A DNA stretch of 64,000 bases from Vibrio sp. S9_S30 (GCF_014694455.1 NZ_JAAUWT010000002.1:248001-312000); one strand, 5' to 3'; counted from the first letter of the stretch, positions 1-10,811 are shown. The notes: generated from the sequence alone by a model not told the origin. A program made the numbers and translations.

Positions 1-833
1 CTGCTGCTCTAGTAAAAGAACTGCGCGACCGTACTGGCGCAGGTATGATGGAATGCAAGAAAGCGCTTGTTGAAACTGACGGCGATATCGAACTAGCAAT
101 CGAAAATATGCGTAAATCAGGTGCTGCTAAAGCTGCTAAGAAAGCAGGTAACGTAGCGGCTGAAGGCGCAATCATTATCAAAGAAACTGACGGCTTTGCT
201 GTTCTTCTTGAAGTGAACTGTCAGACTGACTTCGTTGCTAAAGATGCTAACTTCACATCGTTTGCAAACGACGTTGCTGAGGCAGCTCTTGCTTCTAAAG
301 CTACTGCAGAAGAACTACAAGCTCAATTCGAGGAAACTCGTGTTGCTCTAGTCGCTAAAATCGGCGAAAACATCAACATCCGTCGTGTTCAATACGTTGA
401 AGGCGTTGCACTGGCTTCTTACCGTCACGGTGAGAAAATTGGTGTTGTTGTTGCAGGTGAAGGCGATGCTGAAACTCTTAAGCACGTTGCAATGCACGTA
501 GCGGCTTCTCGCCCAGAGTACGTTAACCCAGAAGACGTACCTGCAGACGTAGTTGAGAAAGAGAAAGCCGTTCAAGTTGAAATCGCAATGAACGAAGGCA
601 AGCCTGCGGAAATCGCTGAGAAGATGGTTGTTGGTCGCATGAAGAAATTCACTGGCGACATCTCTTTGACTGGTCAGGCTTTCGTTATGGAACCTAAGAA
701 ATCGGTAGGCGAAGTTCTTAAAGAGAAAGGCGCTACAGTAACTAACTTCGTACGTTTAGAAGTGGGTGAAGGTATCGAGAAAGCGGAAGAAATGAGCTTC
801 GCTGACGAAGTAGCTGCGGTACAAAAAGGTTAA
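1..833 (+). CDS. tsf: Elongation factor Ts (5' end missing)
   Basis: EF-Ts is the cytoplasmic nucleotide-exchange factor that releases GDP from EF-Tu during translation. The reading frame is open from base 3 and reads [20 protein letters not shown], the conserved N-terminal UBA-like segment, so only about the first six residues lie outside the window. The TDFVAKD motif of the core domain is present, and the protein ends with the usual [12 protein letters not shown] tail. The ATG at 45 is an internal methionine, not the start. In this group rpsB normally lies just upstream, outside the window. A terminator follows the gene, so pyrH probably has its own promoter. Confidence 0.97.
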   Translation, partial: AALVKELRDRTGAGMMECKKALVETDGDIELAIENMRKSGAAKAAKKAGNVAAEGAIIIKETDGFAVLLEVNCQTDFVAKDANFTSFANDVAEAALASKATAEELQAQFEETRVALVAKIGENINIRRVQYVEGVALASYRHGEKIGVVVAGEGDAETLKHVAMHVAASRPEYVNPEDVPADVVEKEKAVQVEIAMNEGKPAEIAEKMVVGRMKKFTGDISLTGQAFVMEPKKSVGEVLKEKGATVTNFVRLEVGEGIEKAEEMSFADEVAAVQKG

Positions 834-853
834 TCCTTAGCGTATTGTATAAA

Positions 854-884
854 AAAAGACCGTGGCCAAGGCTGCGGTCTTTTT
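854..884 (+). terminator. Rho-independent terminator after tsf
   Basis: A 9-bp stem (AAAAGACCG paired with CGGTCTTTT) with a 12-nt loop is followed by T residues. It lies 20 nt after the tsf stop and is A-rich on its other side, so it may act in both directions. Confidence 0.85.
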
Positions 885-1015
885 ACGAACAAAATACTAA
901 GTTATAAACGAACTCAGTGAGTGAAGAATCGTCATGAATGCACGTTGGAATCAACGTAAATGCAATTTGTATTCATGACTGTTAATCAACAACTCTCATT
1001 TGGAAGGTAGACTCC

Positions 1016-1744
1016 ATGACAACTAACCCTAAGCCAGCGTATCAACGTATTCTGTTAAAACTGAGTGGTGAAGCTCTTCAAGGTGAAGAAGGTTTTGGTA
1101 TTGACCCTGCGGTACTAGACCGTATGGCTCAAGAAGTAAAAGAACTGGTTGAACTGGGTGTTCAAGTGGGTGTGGTCATCGGTGGTGGTAACTTGTTCCG
1201 TGGTGCAGGATTAGCTGAAGCTGGTATGAACCGCGTTGTTGGTGACCATATGGGAATGCTAGCGACAGTAATGAATGGTCTTGCGCTGCGTGATGCTCTT
1301 CACCGTGCGTACGTCAATGCGCGCGTAATGTCGGCGATTCCTTTGAAAGGTGTATGCGACGATTACAATTGGGCAGATGCTATTCGTGAACTACGCCAAG
1401 GTCGCGTCGTGATATTTTCGGCGGGAACGGGTAACCCATTTTTTACTACCGATTCTGCTGCCTGTTTGCGCGGTATTGAAATTGAAGCGGATGTTGTTCT
1501 TAAAGCGACTAAAGTTGATGGCGTATTTACTGCGGATCCAGTGGCAAACCCTGAAGCAGAGCTGTATGATGACCTATCGTTTAGTGAAGTTCTTGAAAAA
1601 GAACTGAAAGTAATGGACTTAGCGGCATTTACACTGGCACGTGACCACAAAATGCCGATCCGTGTATTCAATATGAACAAGCCAGGCGCTCTACGTCGCG
1701 TGGTAATGGGTGAAGCCGAAGGTACGCTAATCAGCGAAATCTAA
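1016..1744 (+). CDS. pyrH: UMP kinase
   Basis: UMP kinase phosphorylates UMP to UDP with ATP. It is a hexameric, cytoplasmic member of the amino-acid-kinase fold and is unrelated to eukaryotic UMP/CMP kinase. Visible motifs are KLSGEAL near residue 15 (phosphate binding), [10 protein letters not shown] near 55-64 (UMP site), the [13 protein letters not shown] segment near 136-148, and KATKVDGVF near 165. The length of 242 residues matches the E. coli enzyme. The ATG has GGAAGG upstream at a normal distance. It sits between tsf and frr as in most gammaproteobacteria and is separated from frr by 48 nt. Confidence 0.97.
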   Translation: MTTNPKPAYQRILLKLSGEALQGEEGFGIDPAVLDRMAQEVKELVELGVQVGVVIGGGNLFRGAGLAEAGMNRVVGDHMGMLATVMNGLALRDALHRAYVNARVMSAIPLKGVCDDYNWADAIRELRQGRVVIFSAGTGNPFFTTDSAACLRGIEIEADVVLKATKVDGVFTADPVANPEAELYDDLSFSEVLEKELKVMDLAAFTLARDHKMPIRVFNMNKPGALRRVVMGEAEGTLISEI

Positions 1745-1792
1745 TCATTGGCAGCCAAAAACACTCTTATTAAGAAATATTAAGGTGAAATT

Positions 1793-2350
1793 GTGATTAA
1801 CGAAATCAAAAAAGATGCACAAGAGCGCATGGATAAAAGCGTTGAAGCGCTAAAGAACAACCTATCGAAAGTACGTACAGGTCGCGCTCACCCAAGCTTG
1901 CTGTCTAACATCAGCGTAGAATACTACGGTGCGCCAACACCTCTCAACCAGATTGCAAACGTGATTGCTGAGGATTCTCGTACGCTTGCTATTACCGTTT
2001 TTGATAAAGAGCTAACACAAAAAGTAGAAAAAGCGATCATGCAATCGGATCTTGGTCTGAACCCAATGTCTGCCGGTTCCGTAATCCGTGTTCCTCTTCC
2101 ACCACTAACGGAAGAACGCCGTAAAGACTTGGTAAAAATCGTTCGTGCTGAAGCGGAAGGTGGTCGCGTTGCTATTCGTAACATCCGTCGTGATGCAAAC
2201 AGTGAACTTAAAGCCCTTCTGAAAGAGAAAGAAATCTCAGAAGATGAAGATCATAAAGCACAAGATGAAATTCAAAAGCTAACTGATGCTGCCGTTAAGA
2301 ATGTTGATGATGTTCTTGCCGCAAAAGAAAAAGAGTTGATGGAAGTGTAA
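1793..2350 (+). CDS. frr: Ribosome recycling factor
   Basis: RRF acts with EF-G to split post-termination ribosomes. The 185-residue length, the N-terminal [16 protein letters not shown] helix, the [12 protein letters not shown] segment and the long helical C-terminus ([20 protein letters not shown]) identify it. The start is GTG, preceded by an AAGGTGA ribosome-binding site; no better ATG exists in frame. It follows pyrH closely and ends in a strong terminator, so pyrH-frr probably form one transcript. Confidence 0.97.
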   Translation: MINEIKKDAQERMDKSVEALKNNLSKVRTGRAHPSLLSNISVEYYGAPTPLNQIANVIAEDSRTLAITVFDKELTQKVEKAIMQSDLGLNPMSAGSVIRVPLPPLTEERRKDLVKIVRAEAEGGRVAIRNIRRDANSELKALLKEKEISEDEDHKAQDEIQKLTDAAVKNVDDVLAAKEKELMEV

Positions 2351-2374
2351 TATCACTTACACTTTTCTTTTTCG

Positions 2375-2406
2375 AAGCGCTGTGCTCACAGCACAGCGCT
2401 TTTTTT
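2375..2406 (+). terminator. Strong terminator after frr
   Basis: A perfect 12-bp stem (AAGCGCTGTGCT / AGCACAGCGCTT) with a 3-nt loop runs into a T tract. It lies 25 nt after the frr stop and 40 nt before uppS, so uppS likely has its own promoter within the short remaining spacer. Confidence 0.9.
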
Positions 2407-2446
2407 ATGCTATTATCTCAACCCCATTAGATTCAATGAACTTCCT

Positions 2447-3199
2447 ATGCTGAACACTCAAGTCTATCCAGACGCATTCCCTAAACATATCGCGATCATT
2501 ATGGACGGCAATGGCCGATGGGCAAAAAAGCAAGGTAAGCCTCGCGTTTTTGGTCATAAAGCAGGGGTAGATTCAGTGAGAAAAACCATTTCAGCCGCTT
2601 CTCGATTAGGAATCAAAGCTGTCACTCTATTTGCCTTCAGTAGTGAAAACTGGCGTCGTCCGGCAGAGGAGGTTAGTTTGTTGATGGAGCTGTTTATTAC
2701 GGTTTTGTCCAAAGAGGTAAAGCGCCTGCACAAGAATAATCTTAGATTAAGAGTGATAGGTGATATCAGCCGATTTAATCAACGATTGCAAAAAAAAATT
2801 GCAGAAGCAGAAAGCCTGACAAAAGACAACGAAGGTATGGTTGTTAATGTGGCGGCCAATTATGGTGGGAAATGGGATATCACCCAAGCTATTCAAAAAA
2901 TCGCGACTGAAGCCAAAGAGGGTGTTCTAGACCCAGCTGAAATCAATGAAGATTTGGTAACCTCTCATTTGACAATGTCTGACCTGCCTGAAGTTGACTT
3001 ACTCATCCGCACCAGTGGTGAATGCCGGATCAGTAATTTTGTTTTATGGCAGATGGCATACGCTGAAATGTATTTTATTGATCAGCACTGGCCAGATTTT
3101 AATGAACAAAGCTTAGCAGATGCTGTGGCTTGGTTTGTTAATCGTGAGCGCCGTTTTGGTTGCACAGGCGAGCAGATTCAAGAAATTATGAATAGCTAA
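2447..3199 (+). CDS. uppS: Undecaprenyl diphosphate synthase
   Basis: This cis-prenyltransferase condenses eight isopentenyl diphosphates onto farnesyl diphosphate to make the C55 carrier lipid for peptidoglycan and O-antigen. The catalytic motif DGNGRWA begins at Asp20 (Asp26 in E. coli). [11 protein letters not shown] and the C-terminal [11 protein letters not shown] motif, which binds substrate, are also present. At 250 residues it has family length. It is the first gene of a run uppS-cdsA-ispC-rseP-bamA-skp-lpxD with spacings of 6-60 nt. In E. coli dxr lies before uppS; here ispC comes after cdsA, the Vibrio order. Confidence 0.97.
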   Translation: MLNTQVYPDAFPKHIAIIMDGNGRWAKKQGKPRVFGHKAGVDSVRKTISAASRLGIKAVTLFAFSSENWRRPAEEVSLLMELFITVLSKEVKRLHKNNLRLRVIGDISRFNQRLQKKIAEAESLTKDNEGMVVNVAANYGGKWDITQAIQKIATEAKEGVLDPAEINEDLVTSHLTMSDLPEVDLLIRTSGECRISNFVLWQMAYAEMYFIDQHWPDFNEQSLADAVAWFVNRERRFGCTGEQIQEIMNS

Positions 3200-3214
3200 C
3201 AAAGGATCATCAGC

Positions 3215-4057
3215 TTGAAACAAAGAATTATAACCGCGCTGATTCTGGCTCCATTAGTTGTATTAGGGATTTTTGAGCTCTCTATACCGCTATTTATTGC
3301 AGCGATTGCAGCAATTGTAGTAATTGGCTTTTGGGAGTGGACTCAATTTATTGAAACACCAAACCGCCTTAAAGCATTGATTCCTTCTCTCTCTGTGCTT
3401 GCGAGTTTATTTTATTTTTTGCCGTTTGAAACAACTGCTTTGCAGACGGTGCCGGGTGGTCATACCCTGATTCTGATCGCCGCAGGAATATGGTGGTTGA
3501 CCTCCAGTGGGATGGCAATGACGTTCCCGAAATCATCAGCGATGTGGCAAGGTTCTAAGGCTCTGAGGCATGTATTTGGTCTACTGACACTGATTCCATT
3601 TTTAACATCCATTATCCTTTTGCGAAGTGTTGGCTATGATTCCGATCCTTACTATGGAGCCAAGCTTGTACTGTTTGTTTGCTTTTTAGTTTGGGCTGCT
3701 GATAGTGGAGCCTATTTTGCAGGTAAAACGTTTGGAAAACGTAAGATGGCTCCGAATGTAAGCCCAAATAAAACCATTGAAGGTTTAGTTGGCGGTATTA
3801 TTACCGCATTGATCATTGGGTGGGGTGCGGCAAACTGGTTTGAACTCACCTTCCCAAGTCATGCCACAATGATATTCATCACTTTTACTACAGTTGTTAT
3901 TTCAGTGTTAGGTGACCTCGTAGAAAGCATGTTTAAGCGGGTTTCAGGCATTAAAGATAGTGGCAATATTATTCCGGGGCATGGTGGTGTGCTAGATAGG
4001 ATTGACAGTTTGACGGCCGCTTTTCCTGTTTTTGCCTTACTCTATTTCACGCTTTAG
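3215..4057 (+). CDS. cdsA: Phosphatidate cytidylyltransferase
   Basis: CDP-diacylglycerol synthase converts CTP and phosphatidate to CDP-DAG, the branch point of membrane phospholipid synthesis. The 280-residue protein has multiple hydrophobic segments typical of this inner-membrane enzyme. The CDS signature is at the C-terminus: VLGDLVESMFKRVSGIKDSG followed by the GHGGVLDRIDS motif. The start is TTG (MKQRIITALILAPL). AAAGGA lies 9 nt upstream of it, and the start is 15 nt after the uppS stop. No ATG near the N-terminus would keep the first membrane segment, so the TTG start is well supported. Confidence 0.96.
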   Translation: MKQRIITALILAPLVVLGIFELSIPLFIAAIAAIVVIGFWEWTQFIETPNRLKALIPSLSVLASLFYFLPFETTALQTVPGGHTLILIAAGIWWLTSSGMAMTFPKSSAMWQGSKALRHVFGLLTLIPFLTSIILLRSVGYDSDPYYGAKLVLFVCFLVWAADSGAYFAGKTFGKRKMAPNVSPNKTIEGLVGGIITALIIGWGAANWFELTFPSHATMIFITFTTVVISVLGDLVESMFKRVSGIKDSGNIIPGHGGVLDRIDSLTAAFPVFALLYFTL

Positions 4058-4064
4058 CGTAGTT

Positions 4065-4088
4065 AAAAGGCAAGGAAACTTGCCTTTT
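4065..4088. terminator. Hairpin between cdsA and ispC
   Basis: A perfect 10-bp stem (AAAAGGCAAG / CTTGCCTTTT) with a GAAA tetraloop lies 8 nt after the cdsA stop. The run of only four T's means it may attenuate rather than fully stop the operon. Confidence 0.65.
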
Positions 4089-4114
4089 CATGTTCTGTAT
4101 AACGGTTTTCTATA

Positions 4115-5323
4115 ATGCAAAATATAACCATTCTTGGAGCAACAGGTTCAATTGGCGAAAGTACCTTAAAGGTCATCGCCCAAAACTCCGAGAAGTTCAA
4201 CGTATTCGCTTTGGCAGCGGGTAGCAACGTTTCAAAAATGCATGAACTATGCACTCTTTGGCGTCCCTCGTACGCGGTTATGGCGAATGAAAACGCAGCG
4301 AAAATGCTCCGAGAGAAACTGTCCGCTTCTAATGAAAAAGTGACAGTGCTAAGTGGAAATGAAGGTCTCTGTGCTGTTTCTTCAATGAATGAAGTGGATA
4401 TGGTCATGGCGGCAATCGTTGGAGCGGCTGGATTAATTCCTACGATGTCAGCGATTCAAGCGGGTAAGAAGGTATTACTCGCCAACAAAGAGGCGCTGGT
4501 CATGTCTGGTCAGCTTTTTGTTGATGCTGTGGAGAAGTACGGTGCGCAGTTGTTGCCCGTAGACAGCGAGCATAATGCAATATTTCAGTGCCTCCCTAAA
4601 GAGGTTCAAGTTCGACTAGGAAAATGCAATCTTGCGGAGTCGGGCATTTCATCTATTTTGCTTACTGGTTCTGGTGGTCCTTTCCGTTATTCCGATATCG
4701 CGACGCTCGCTAACGTCACCCCCAAAGAAGCTATTGCGCATCCAAATTGGTCTATGGGACCAAAAATTTCGGTTGATTCGGCTACCATGATGAACAAAGG
4801 TCTCGAATACATTGAAGCTAGGTGGTTATTCAACACCGCGCGCGAACAGCTTAAAGTGGTGATACATCCTCAGTCGGTTATTCATTCTATGGTGCAGTAT
4901 TGTGATGGTTCTGTATTGGCCCAGATGGGCGAACCCGATATGGCGACGCCCATTGCTTACTCCATGTCTTACCCTGAACGGATTTGCGCAGGTGTGCAGC
5001 CTCTCGATTTTACTAAAGTGGGTGAACTGACGTTTCTAGAGCCCGATTTTGAGCGTTACCCCTGCCTTAAATTAGCCATAGAAGCTTGTTATACGGGGCA
5101 ACATGCCACAACTGGTTTAAATGCGGCAAATGAAATAGCGGTGGATGCGTTTTTGAAAAGCAGAATTAAATTTACGGATATAGCTGCTGTCAACGACCAG
5201 GTTTTATCTAAGCTATGTGGTCTGCAGCAAAACCTTGAAGTAGATTGCTTGGAAAGCTTATTAGAGCTGGATAGAATGGCGCGTACTTTTGCGTATGAAT
5301 ATGTAGGTAAGCGAACAATATGA
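4115..5323 (+). CDS. ispC: 1-deoxy-D-xylulose 5-phosphate reductoisomerase
   Basis: This enzyme (DXR) catalyses the NADPH-dependent conversion of DXP to 2-C-methyl-D-erythritol 4-phosphate, the committed step of the MEP isoprenoid pathway. The NADPH-binding GATGSIGES lies at residues 8-16. The metal ligands are in VDSEHNA (Asp150, Glu152), matching E. coli numbering. [20 protein letters not shown] follows in the flexible-loop and substrate region. The length of 402 residues is normal. The stop overlaps the start of rseP by 4 nt (ATGA), which indicates translational coupling. Its product feeds the isoprenoid supply used by uppS two genes upstream. Confidence 0.97.
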   Translation: MQNITILGATGSIGESTLKVIAQNSEKFNVFALAAGSNVSKMHELCTLWRPSYAVMANENAAKMLREKLSASNEKVTVLSGNEGLCAVSSMNEVDMVMAAIVGAAGLIPTMSAIQAGKKVLLANKEALVMSGQLFVDAVEKYGAQLLPVDSEHNAIFQCLPKEVQVRLGKCNLAESGISSILLTGSGGPFRYSDIATLANVTPKEAIAHPNWSMGPKISVDSATMMNKGLEYIEARWLFNTAREQLKVVIHPQSVIHSMVQYCDGSVLAQMGEPDMATPIAYSMSYPERICAGVQPLDFTKVGELTFLEPDFERYPCLKLAIEACYTGQHATTGLNAANEIAVDAFLKSRIKFTDIAAVNDQVLSKLCGLQQNLEVDCLESLLELDRMARTFAYEYVGKRTI

Positions 5324-6678
5324 CGGGTATTTTGTGGAATTTAGTATCGTTTATCGTCGCCCTTGGGGTGTTGGTTGCTGTACATGAATATGGGCACTTC
5401 TGGGTAGCGCGACGCTGTGGAGTAAAGGTTCATAAGTTTTCGATAGGGTTTGGTAAGTCTATCTGGAGCAAAATTGGTCAGGATGGAACAGAGTACAGCC
5501 TATCAATTATCCCACTTGGCGGTTATGTCAAAATGCTTGACGGACGAGTTGATTCGCTCAAGGAAGAAGAAAAAGAACAAGCCTTTGATAGCAAATCGCT
5601 GTGGCAAAGGAGTGCAATAGTAGGGGCGGGTCCGGCATTTAACTTTATTTTTGCCCTGTTTGCCTATTGGGTTGTTTTTATTATCGGTGTCCCTGCAATT
5701 AAGCCTGTAATGGGAGAAATAGCCCCCAATTCCATCATTGCGCAAGCTGGAATTAAAAGTGGCATGGAACTAAAGTCTGTCGGAGGAATCAAAACCGCAG
5801 ATTGGGAATCCGTTAACATGCAGCTTATCGCCCATATTGGTGATGATCAAATGACGATGACGGTGGCACCTGAAGGTGGTGTGGGATTGGAACAAACGTA
5901 TACGCTTGATTTACGCGAGTGGCGTTTTAACCCCGAAACCGAATCGCCAATGAGAACATTGGGCTTCACGCCATTTCGTCCAGATACGACAACTAAAATT
6001 GCACATGTGGGCGATGGTGGAGCTGCAGATAAAGCTGGATTTGAAGTGGGCGATCAGCTTTTAGAGATCAATGGTCAGGTCGTATCGGCATGGCAACAAA
6101 TGGTCGATGCCATTCAGGCAAACCCAAATCAGCCCATTAAAGTGTTGGTGGATCGTAACGGTATTGATGTTCAGTTAGAGCTGGTACCTGAGTCTAGGGA
6201 CGCCAAAAATGGAACAACCAAAGGGTTTGCAGGCATTGCACCAGAAATAGGTGAATGGCCAGCAGATTATCGCTTTGACCTACAATATGGTGTTGTTGAA
6301 TCCGTAGGTAAAGCTGTAGAGAAAACCGGACAAGTGATTTCTTTGACCTTCAGTTTATTGAAGAAATTGGTGGTTGGAGACGTTGGAATAGAAAACCTTA
6401 GTGGTCCGATATCCATTGCTAAAGGCGCAGGTACAACCGCTGATTATGGTTTGGTGTATTTCCTAGGTTTTCTTGCGTTAATCAGTATCAATCTAGGTAT
6501 TATTAACTTAATGCCATTACCTATTTTAGATGGTGGTCATTTGCTATTTTTTGCGGTAGAAGCGATTATCCGTCGTCCTGTGCCAGAAAAGATTCAAGAA
6601 GTCGGTTATCGTTTGGGAGGCGCGATCATATTCTCTCTTATGGTAGTTGCATTGTTTAATGATTTTACTCGCCTTTGA
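5320..6678 (+). CDS. rseP: Site-2 zinc metalloprotease, sigma-E pathway
   Basis: RseP cleaves the anti-sigma factor RseA inside the inner membrane after DegS has cut it, releasing sigma-E during envelope stress. The zinc motif HEYGH (His22, Glu23, His26) lies in the first transmembrane helix, exactly as in E. coli. Two periplasmic PDZ domains span roughly residues 115-290. The LDGGHLLFF motif near residue 400, in the third helix, supplies the last zinc ligand. The length of 452 residues is typical. It sits directly upstream of bamA, linking stress sensing with outer-membrane assembly. Confidence 0.97.
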   Translation: MTGILWNLVSFIVALGVLVAVHEYGHFWVARRCGVKVHKFSIGFGKSIWSKIGQDGTEYSLSIIPLGGYVKMLDGRVDSLKEEEKEQAFDSKSLWQRSAIVGAGPAFNFIFALFAYWVVFIIGVPAIKPVMGEIAPNSIIAQAGIKSGMELKSVGGIKTADWESVNMQLIAHIGDDQMTMTVAPEGGVGLEQTYTLDLREWRFNPETESPMRTLGFTPFRPDTTTKIAHVGDGGAADKAGFEVGDQLLEINGQVVSAWQQMVDAIQANPNQPIKVLVDRNGIDVQLELVPESRDAKNGTTKGFAGIAPEIGEWPADYRFDLQYGVVESVGKAVEKTGQVISLTFSLLKKLVVGDVGIENLSGPISIAKGAGTTADYGLVYFLGFLALISINLGIINLMPLPILDGGHLLFFAVEAIIRRPVPEKIQEVGYRLGGAIIFSLMVVALFNDFTRL

Positions 6679-6740
6679 TATCACCTGATTGGTAGAAGAT
6701 GGCAAAGAATAAGAAGTTGCAAGGAATAATCAGAATAGAT

Positions 6741-9167
6741 ATGGCGATCAAGCATTTATTGCTCACCTCTCTGTTGCTATCGAGCGCAGTGGTGAATGGT
6801 GCAGAAAAATTTGTCGTAGAAGACATCAAAATTGAAGGTCTACAGCGCGTAGCGTTGGGGGCTGCACTCCTCAAAATGCCTATTCGTATTGGTGATACGG
6901 TTGATCAGCAAGATGTGGCGAAGATCATCAAATCCTTATACGGCTCTGGGAATTATGAAAATGTCCGAGTGCTTAAAGACAAAAATGTACTGGTTATCGA
7001 GGTCAAAGAGCGGCCAACCATTGCGAATATCTCGTTCTCTGGTAACAAAGCCATTAAAGAGGAGCAACTCAAAGAAAACCTTGATGCTTCCGGGATTCGT
7101 ATTGGTGAAGCACTGGATCGAACCACGCTAAGCAATATAGAAAAAGGGTTAGAAGATTTTTACTACAGCGTGGGTAAATACAACGCGGAAGTAAAAGCCG
7201 TTGTCACACCGTTGCCGCGGAATCGTTCCGACTTAAAGTTTGTGTTCACTGAGGGTGTTTCAGCGAAAATTCAGCAAATTAACTTCATCGGTAACTCGGT
7301 ATTTAATGATGAAGATCTGCGTTCTCGCTTTAATCTAAGAGTGGACGTGCCTTGGTGGAATTTCTTAGCGGATGAGAAATACCAAAAGCAGGTACTGGCT
7401 GGGGACTTAGAGGCGCTTCGTACGTTTTATCTCAATCAAGGCTACTTGAAGTTCCAAGTCTCTGATACGCAGGTTTCAATTTCACCCGATAAGAAAGGCG
7501 TTTATATCACCCTGACACTGGATGAAGGTGAGCCTTATGCCGTTGAGTCTCTGACGTTTCGAGGTGATCTCATCGACAGGGAAACCGAATTCAATGAAAT
7601 GGTTCCCTTTGCTGTTGGTGATATTTATGACGGTAGCGCGGTGACATCACTTGAAGAAAACGTCAAACGTATTTTGGGTGAGTCAGGCTATGCCTATCCT
7701 CAAGTCAGAACCATTCCTGAGTTTGACGATGAAAATAAGCGAGTTTCCCTTGTTGTGAATGTGGAGGCTGGCAAACGAATTTATGTTCGCGATATCCGAT
7801 TTACAGGTAACAACGCAACACGTGATGAAGTACTGCGCCGTGAAATGCGTCAAATGGAAGGCAGTTGGTTAAACTCAAAAGCCATTGATACGGGTAAAAG
7901 TCGTTTGAATCGTTTGGGCTTTTTTGAAGCGGTCGATGTTCAAACGGTCCGAGTACCAGGCACAGAAGATCAAGTTGATTTAGTCTACAACGTGAAAGAG
8001 GCAAACTCAGGGAGCATTAACTTCGGGGTTGGCTACGGTACAGAATCGGGAATCAGTTTCCAGCTTGGTTTGCAGCAAGATAACTTTATTGGTAGTGGAA
8101 ACCGAGTGGGTATTAACGCTTCGACGAACAAATTTCGTAAGAACGTGAGTCTTGAATACCGTGATCCATACTGGAACCTTGATGGGGTAAGTTTGGGCGG
8201 TAAGATTTTCTACAATCAGTTCGAAGCATCGGAGGCGGGGATTGTTGACTACACCAACGAAAGTTACGGAACACGTTTAACTTGGGGTTTCCCATTTGAC
8301 GAACTGAACTTTTTTGAGATTGGTGCCGGTTACACGCACAACCGAATTTCCAACCTAGATGAATACGTACAAATTGAAAAGTTTTTACAAGCGCAAAAAG
8401 ACAATTTGGATGAAAATGATCGAAGCCTAAACGTGGACGACTTTGATTTTTCTTTGTCTTGGACGCGAAACAACCTGAACAGAGGTTTCTTCCCGACAGC
8501 AGGTAACCACCAACGCGCATTTTTCAAAATGACGGTACCAGGGTCAGATGTTCAGTACTTTAAACTCCAATACGATGTGAGGCAGTACTTCCCGCTGACA
8601 AAGAAGCATGAGTTTACTCTGTTATTGCGTGGTCGGTTAGGTTATGGAAATGGTTACGGTAAGAATGATGACAATGATAACTTGTTCCCATTTTATGAAA
8701 ACTTCTACGCTGGCGGCTTTAGCTCGTTACGTGGATTCCGTTCTAACAGCGCAGGTCCTAAGGCTGTGTACAATGAAAACCAAACGGGTGGTAATAATTC
8801 TCAGTATACAGTGACCGACGACGCTGTCGGGGGGAATGCGATTGCACTTGCGAGTATGGAACTGATCTTCCCAACTCCATTTGCATCAGATGAAGCACGT
8901 AGTCAAATACGCACCAGTGCATTTATTGATGTGGCAAGTGTGTGGGATACAGAATTTGACTACCTTGATCCAGACACAGGTGTCAGTGCGGGTGGTTCTT
9001 ATTACTATGATTACTCCGACCCGACAAATTATCGTATGTCTGCAGGTGTCGCCTTACAATGGATGTCACCTATGGGACCATTGGTCTTCTCACTTGCGAA
9101 GCCAGTCAAAATGTACGAAGGGGATAAAGATGAAGTCTTTACCTTTACCATCGGTCATACATTCTAA
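6741..9167 (+). CDS. bamA: Outer membrane protein assembly factor BamA
   Basis: BamA is the Omp85-family core of the BAM complex that folds beta-barrel proteins into the outer membrane. From the ATG at 6741 it has 808 residues: a signal peptide (MAIKHLLLTSLLLSSAVVNG), five POTRA repeats to about residue 420, then a 16-strand barrel ending in phenylalanine. The loop-6 motif SSLRGFRS is near residue 660. An upstream in-frame ATG at 6699 would put 14 charged residues before the signal peptide, so 6741 is preferred; AAGGAA lies 15 nt upstream of it. skp and lpxD follow, and the partner lipoprotein gene bamC is at the far end of this window. Confidence 0.96.
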   Translation: MAIKHLLLTSLLLSSAVVNGAEKFVVEDIKIEGLQRVALGAALLKMPIRIGDTVDQQDVAKIIKSLYGSGNYENVRVLKDKNVLVIEVKERPTIANISFSGNKAIKEEQLKENLDASGIRIGEALDRTTLSNIEKGLEDFYYSVGKYNAEVKAVVTPLPRNRSDLKFVFTEGVSAKIQQINFIGNSVFNDEDLRSRFNLRVDVPWWNFLADEKYQKQVLAGDLEALRTFYLNQGYLKFQVSDTQVSISPDKKGVYITLTLDEGEPYAVESLTFRGDLIDRETEFNEMVPFAVGDIYDGSAVTSLEENVKRILGESGYAYPQVRTIPEFDDENKRVSLVVNVEAGKRIYVRDIRFTGNNATRDEVLRREMRQMEGSWLNSKAIDTGKSRLNRLGFFEAVDVQTVRVPGTEDQVDLVYNVKEANSGSINFGVGYGTESGISFQLGLQQDNFIGSGNRVGINASTNKFRKNVSLEYRDPYWNLDGVSLGGKIFYNQFEASEAGIVDYTNESYGTRLTWGFPFDELNFFEIGAGYTHNRISNLDEYVQIEKFLQAQKDNLDENDRSLNVDDFDFSLSWTRNNLNRGFFPTAGNHQRAFFKMTVPGSDVQYFKLQYDVRQYFPLTKKHEFTLLLRGRLGYGNGYGKNDDNDNLFPFYENFYAGGFSSLRGFRSNSAGPKAVYNENQTGGNNSQYTVTDDAVGGNAIALASMELIFPTPFASDEARSQIRTSAFIDVASVWDTEFDYLDPDTGVSAGGSYYYDYSDPTNYRMSAGVALQWMSPMGPLVFSLAKPVKMYEGDKDEVFTFTIGHTF

Positions 9168-9183
9168 TATTTAGGAGAGAATT

Positions 9184-9693
9184 TTGAAAACAACGTTAAA
9201 AGCAGCTGCACTTAGCCTAGCCGTACTAGGGACTTCCTTTTTTGCTCATGCAGCGGAAGCGGCTCAAAAAGTAGGTTACGTGAATACCGCACAGATTTTC
9301 CAGGCTCTCCCTCAGCGTGAATCCGTGTTACAAATGCTTCAGGCAGAATTTAAAGACCAAAATGCGGAGCTACAATCACTTGAAGCAAAGCTAAAAACGA
9401 AAATTGAGCAAGGTCGCCGTGATGGGGAGCTGTTAGGTGAAGATGGTCTCCGCAAACTGCAGATTGAAATCAGTCAATTGCAGGCAGAGTATAAAATTAA
9501 AGCGCAATCACTTGAGCAAAGTGGTCAAAAGCGTGAAGCGGAAGAAAGACAAAAACTACTGAAACTGATTCAAGATACCATTGCTAAAGTGGCAGAAAAA
9601 GAAGGGTTTGATGTGGTGATTGACGCAACAGCACTTCAGTATGCAAAACCTGAATTGAATCTATCAAAAAAAGTAATTGAACAACTTAAATAA
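9184..9693 (+). CDS. skp: Periplasmic chaperone Skp (OmpH)
   Basis: Skp is a trimeric periplasmic chaperone that holds unfolded outer-membrane proteins for the BAM complex. The 169-residue precursor has a signal peptide ending at AHA (residue 23), a core strand region (KVGYVNTAQIFQ) and a long charged coiled coil (about 50-135) forming the tentacles. The C-terminal VVIDATALQYA strand closes the body. The start is TTG with AGGAGAG upstream; no ATG precedes the signal peptide. It lies 16 nt after bamA and 6 nt before lpxD, the usual arrangement. Confidence 0.95.
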   Translation: MKTTLKAAALSLAVLGTSFFAHAAEAAQKVGYVNTAQIFQALPQRESVLQMLQAEFKDQNAELQSLEAKLKTKIEQGRRDGELLGEDGLRKLQIEISQLQAEYKIKAQSLEQSGQKREAEERQKLLKLIQDTIAKVAEKEGFDVVIDATALQYAKPELNLSKKVIEQLK

Positions 9694-9699
9694 GAATAT

Positions 9700-10719
9700 A
9701 TGACAACATTAACCCTTGCAGAAATCGCGAAAATTGCAGGTGGTGAGTTACGCGGAGACGGCACCATTGTCGTTTCCGAGTTTGCTGCCGTGGACAAAGC
9801 TGGTCAAGGTCAGCTTTCTTTCCTTTCTAGTTCCAAGTATCGAAAATCACTCAGTGAATGTAAAGCGGATGCCATTTTACTTCGAGAGATTGATTTGGAG
9901 TATTACTCGGGTAATTCGATCGTTGTAGACGATCCATATGTAGCCTACGCTCGCATTGCCCAAGTGCTCGATACCACACCTTCACCGGCCTCTAATATTC
10001 ATAAAACAGCGGTTATTGACGAATCGGCTTCGTTAGGTGAAAACGTCTCTGTTGGAGCCTATGCGGTGATTGAATCTGGCGTGTCTCTAGGAGACAACGC
10101 AGTGATTGGAGCAGGATGTTTCGTTGGTAAAAACTCCTCGATTGGCTCAAACACCAAACTTTGGTCTAATGTTAGTGTGTATCACGGTGTGACTATCGGA
10201 TCCGATTGTTTGATTCAAGCGAATACGGTTATTGGATCCGATGGATTTGGCAACGCTAACTACAAAGGCGAATGGATAAAGATACCTCAAGTTGGTGGTG
10301 TTCGTATCGGCGATCGTGTAGAGATCGGAGCATGTACCACCATTGACCGTGGTACACTGGACGATACGGTAATAGAAGGCAATGTTGTTTTGGATAATCA
10401 GATCCAAATTGCACATAACGTCTATATTGGCTACGGCACAGCGATAGCTGGTGCAACCGTTGTCGCAGGCAGCACGCACATTGGTAAATATTGCCAGATT
10501 GGTGGCGGTTCGGTGATCAACGGTCATATCACTATTGCTGACCAAGTTTTTGTCACAGGTATGGCCATGGTAATGAGAGACATCAAAGAAAAAGGTGTGT
10601 ACTCGTCAGGGGTCCCTGTGCAACCCAATAAGGAATGGCGTAAAATGGTGCCACGTGTACACAAGATTGCAGAATTAGACAGAAGACTGAAATCTGTCGA
10701 GAAAGAGCTAAAATCCTGA
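9700..10719 (+). CDS. lpxD: UDP-3-O-acyl-glucosamine N-acyltransferase
   Basis: LpxD adds the second R-3-hydroxyacyl chain, from acyl-ACP, to the 2-amino group of UDP-3-O-acyl-glucosamine in lipid A synthesis. An N-terminal uridine-binding domain (about 1-100) is followed by a left-handed beta helix of hexapeptide repeats (I/V-G-x-x-x-x). A C-terminal helix ends in [14 protein letters not shown]. The catalytic histidine lies in [12 protein letters not shown]. The length of 339 residues matches E. coli LpxD (341). Confidence 0.96.
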   Translation: MTTLTLAEIAKIAGGELRGDGTIVVSEFAAVDKAGQGQLSFLSSSKYRKSLSECKADAILLREIDLEYYSGNSIVVDDPYVAYARIAQVLDTTPSPASNIHKTAVIDESASLGENVSVGAYAVIESGVSLGDNAVIGAGCFVGKNSSIGSNTKLWSNVSVYHGVTIGSDCLIQANTVIGSDGFGNANYKGEWIKIPQVGGVRIGDRVEIGACTTIDRGTLDDTVIEGNVVLDNQIQIAHNVYIGYGTAIAGATVVAGSTHIGKYCQIGGGSVINGHITIADQVFVTGMAMVMRDIKEKGVYSSGVPVQPNKEWRKMVPRVHKIAELDRRLKSVEKELKS

Positions 10720-10736
10720 CACGAAACGTTTAACTT

Positions 10737-10759
10737 AAAGCCTGCGCACTGCGGGCTTT
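10737..10759 (+). terminator. Hairpin between lpxD and fabZ
   Basis: A 9-bp stem with one G-T pair (AAAGCCTGC / GCGGGCTTT) and a 5-nt loop lies 18 nt after the lpxD stop. The downstream T tract is poor, so read-through into fabZ is likely. Confidence 0.5.
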
Positions 10760-10811
10760 CATTCGTTTATCTAACGATGAATTGAATTTAAAAATTGATA
10801 GGAATATGACT

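Noticed and set aside
8113..8527. Long minus-strand ORFs inside bamA (135 and 65 codons)
   Set aside because: They are antisense to a clear, conserved gene, with compositions rich in Arg, Cys and His and no family features.
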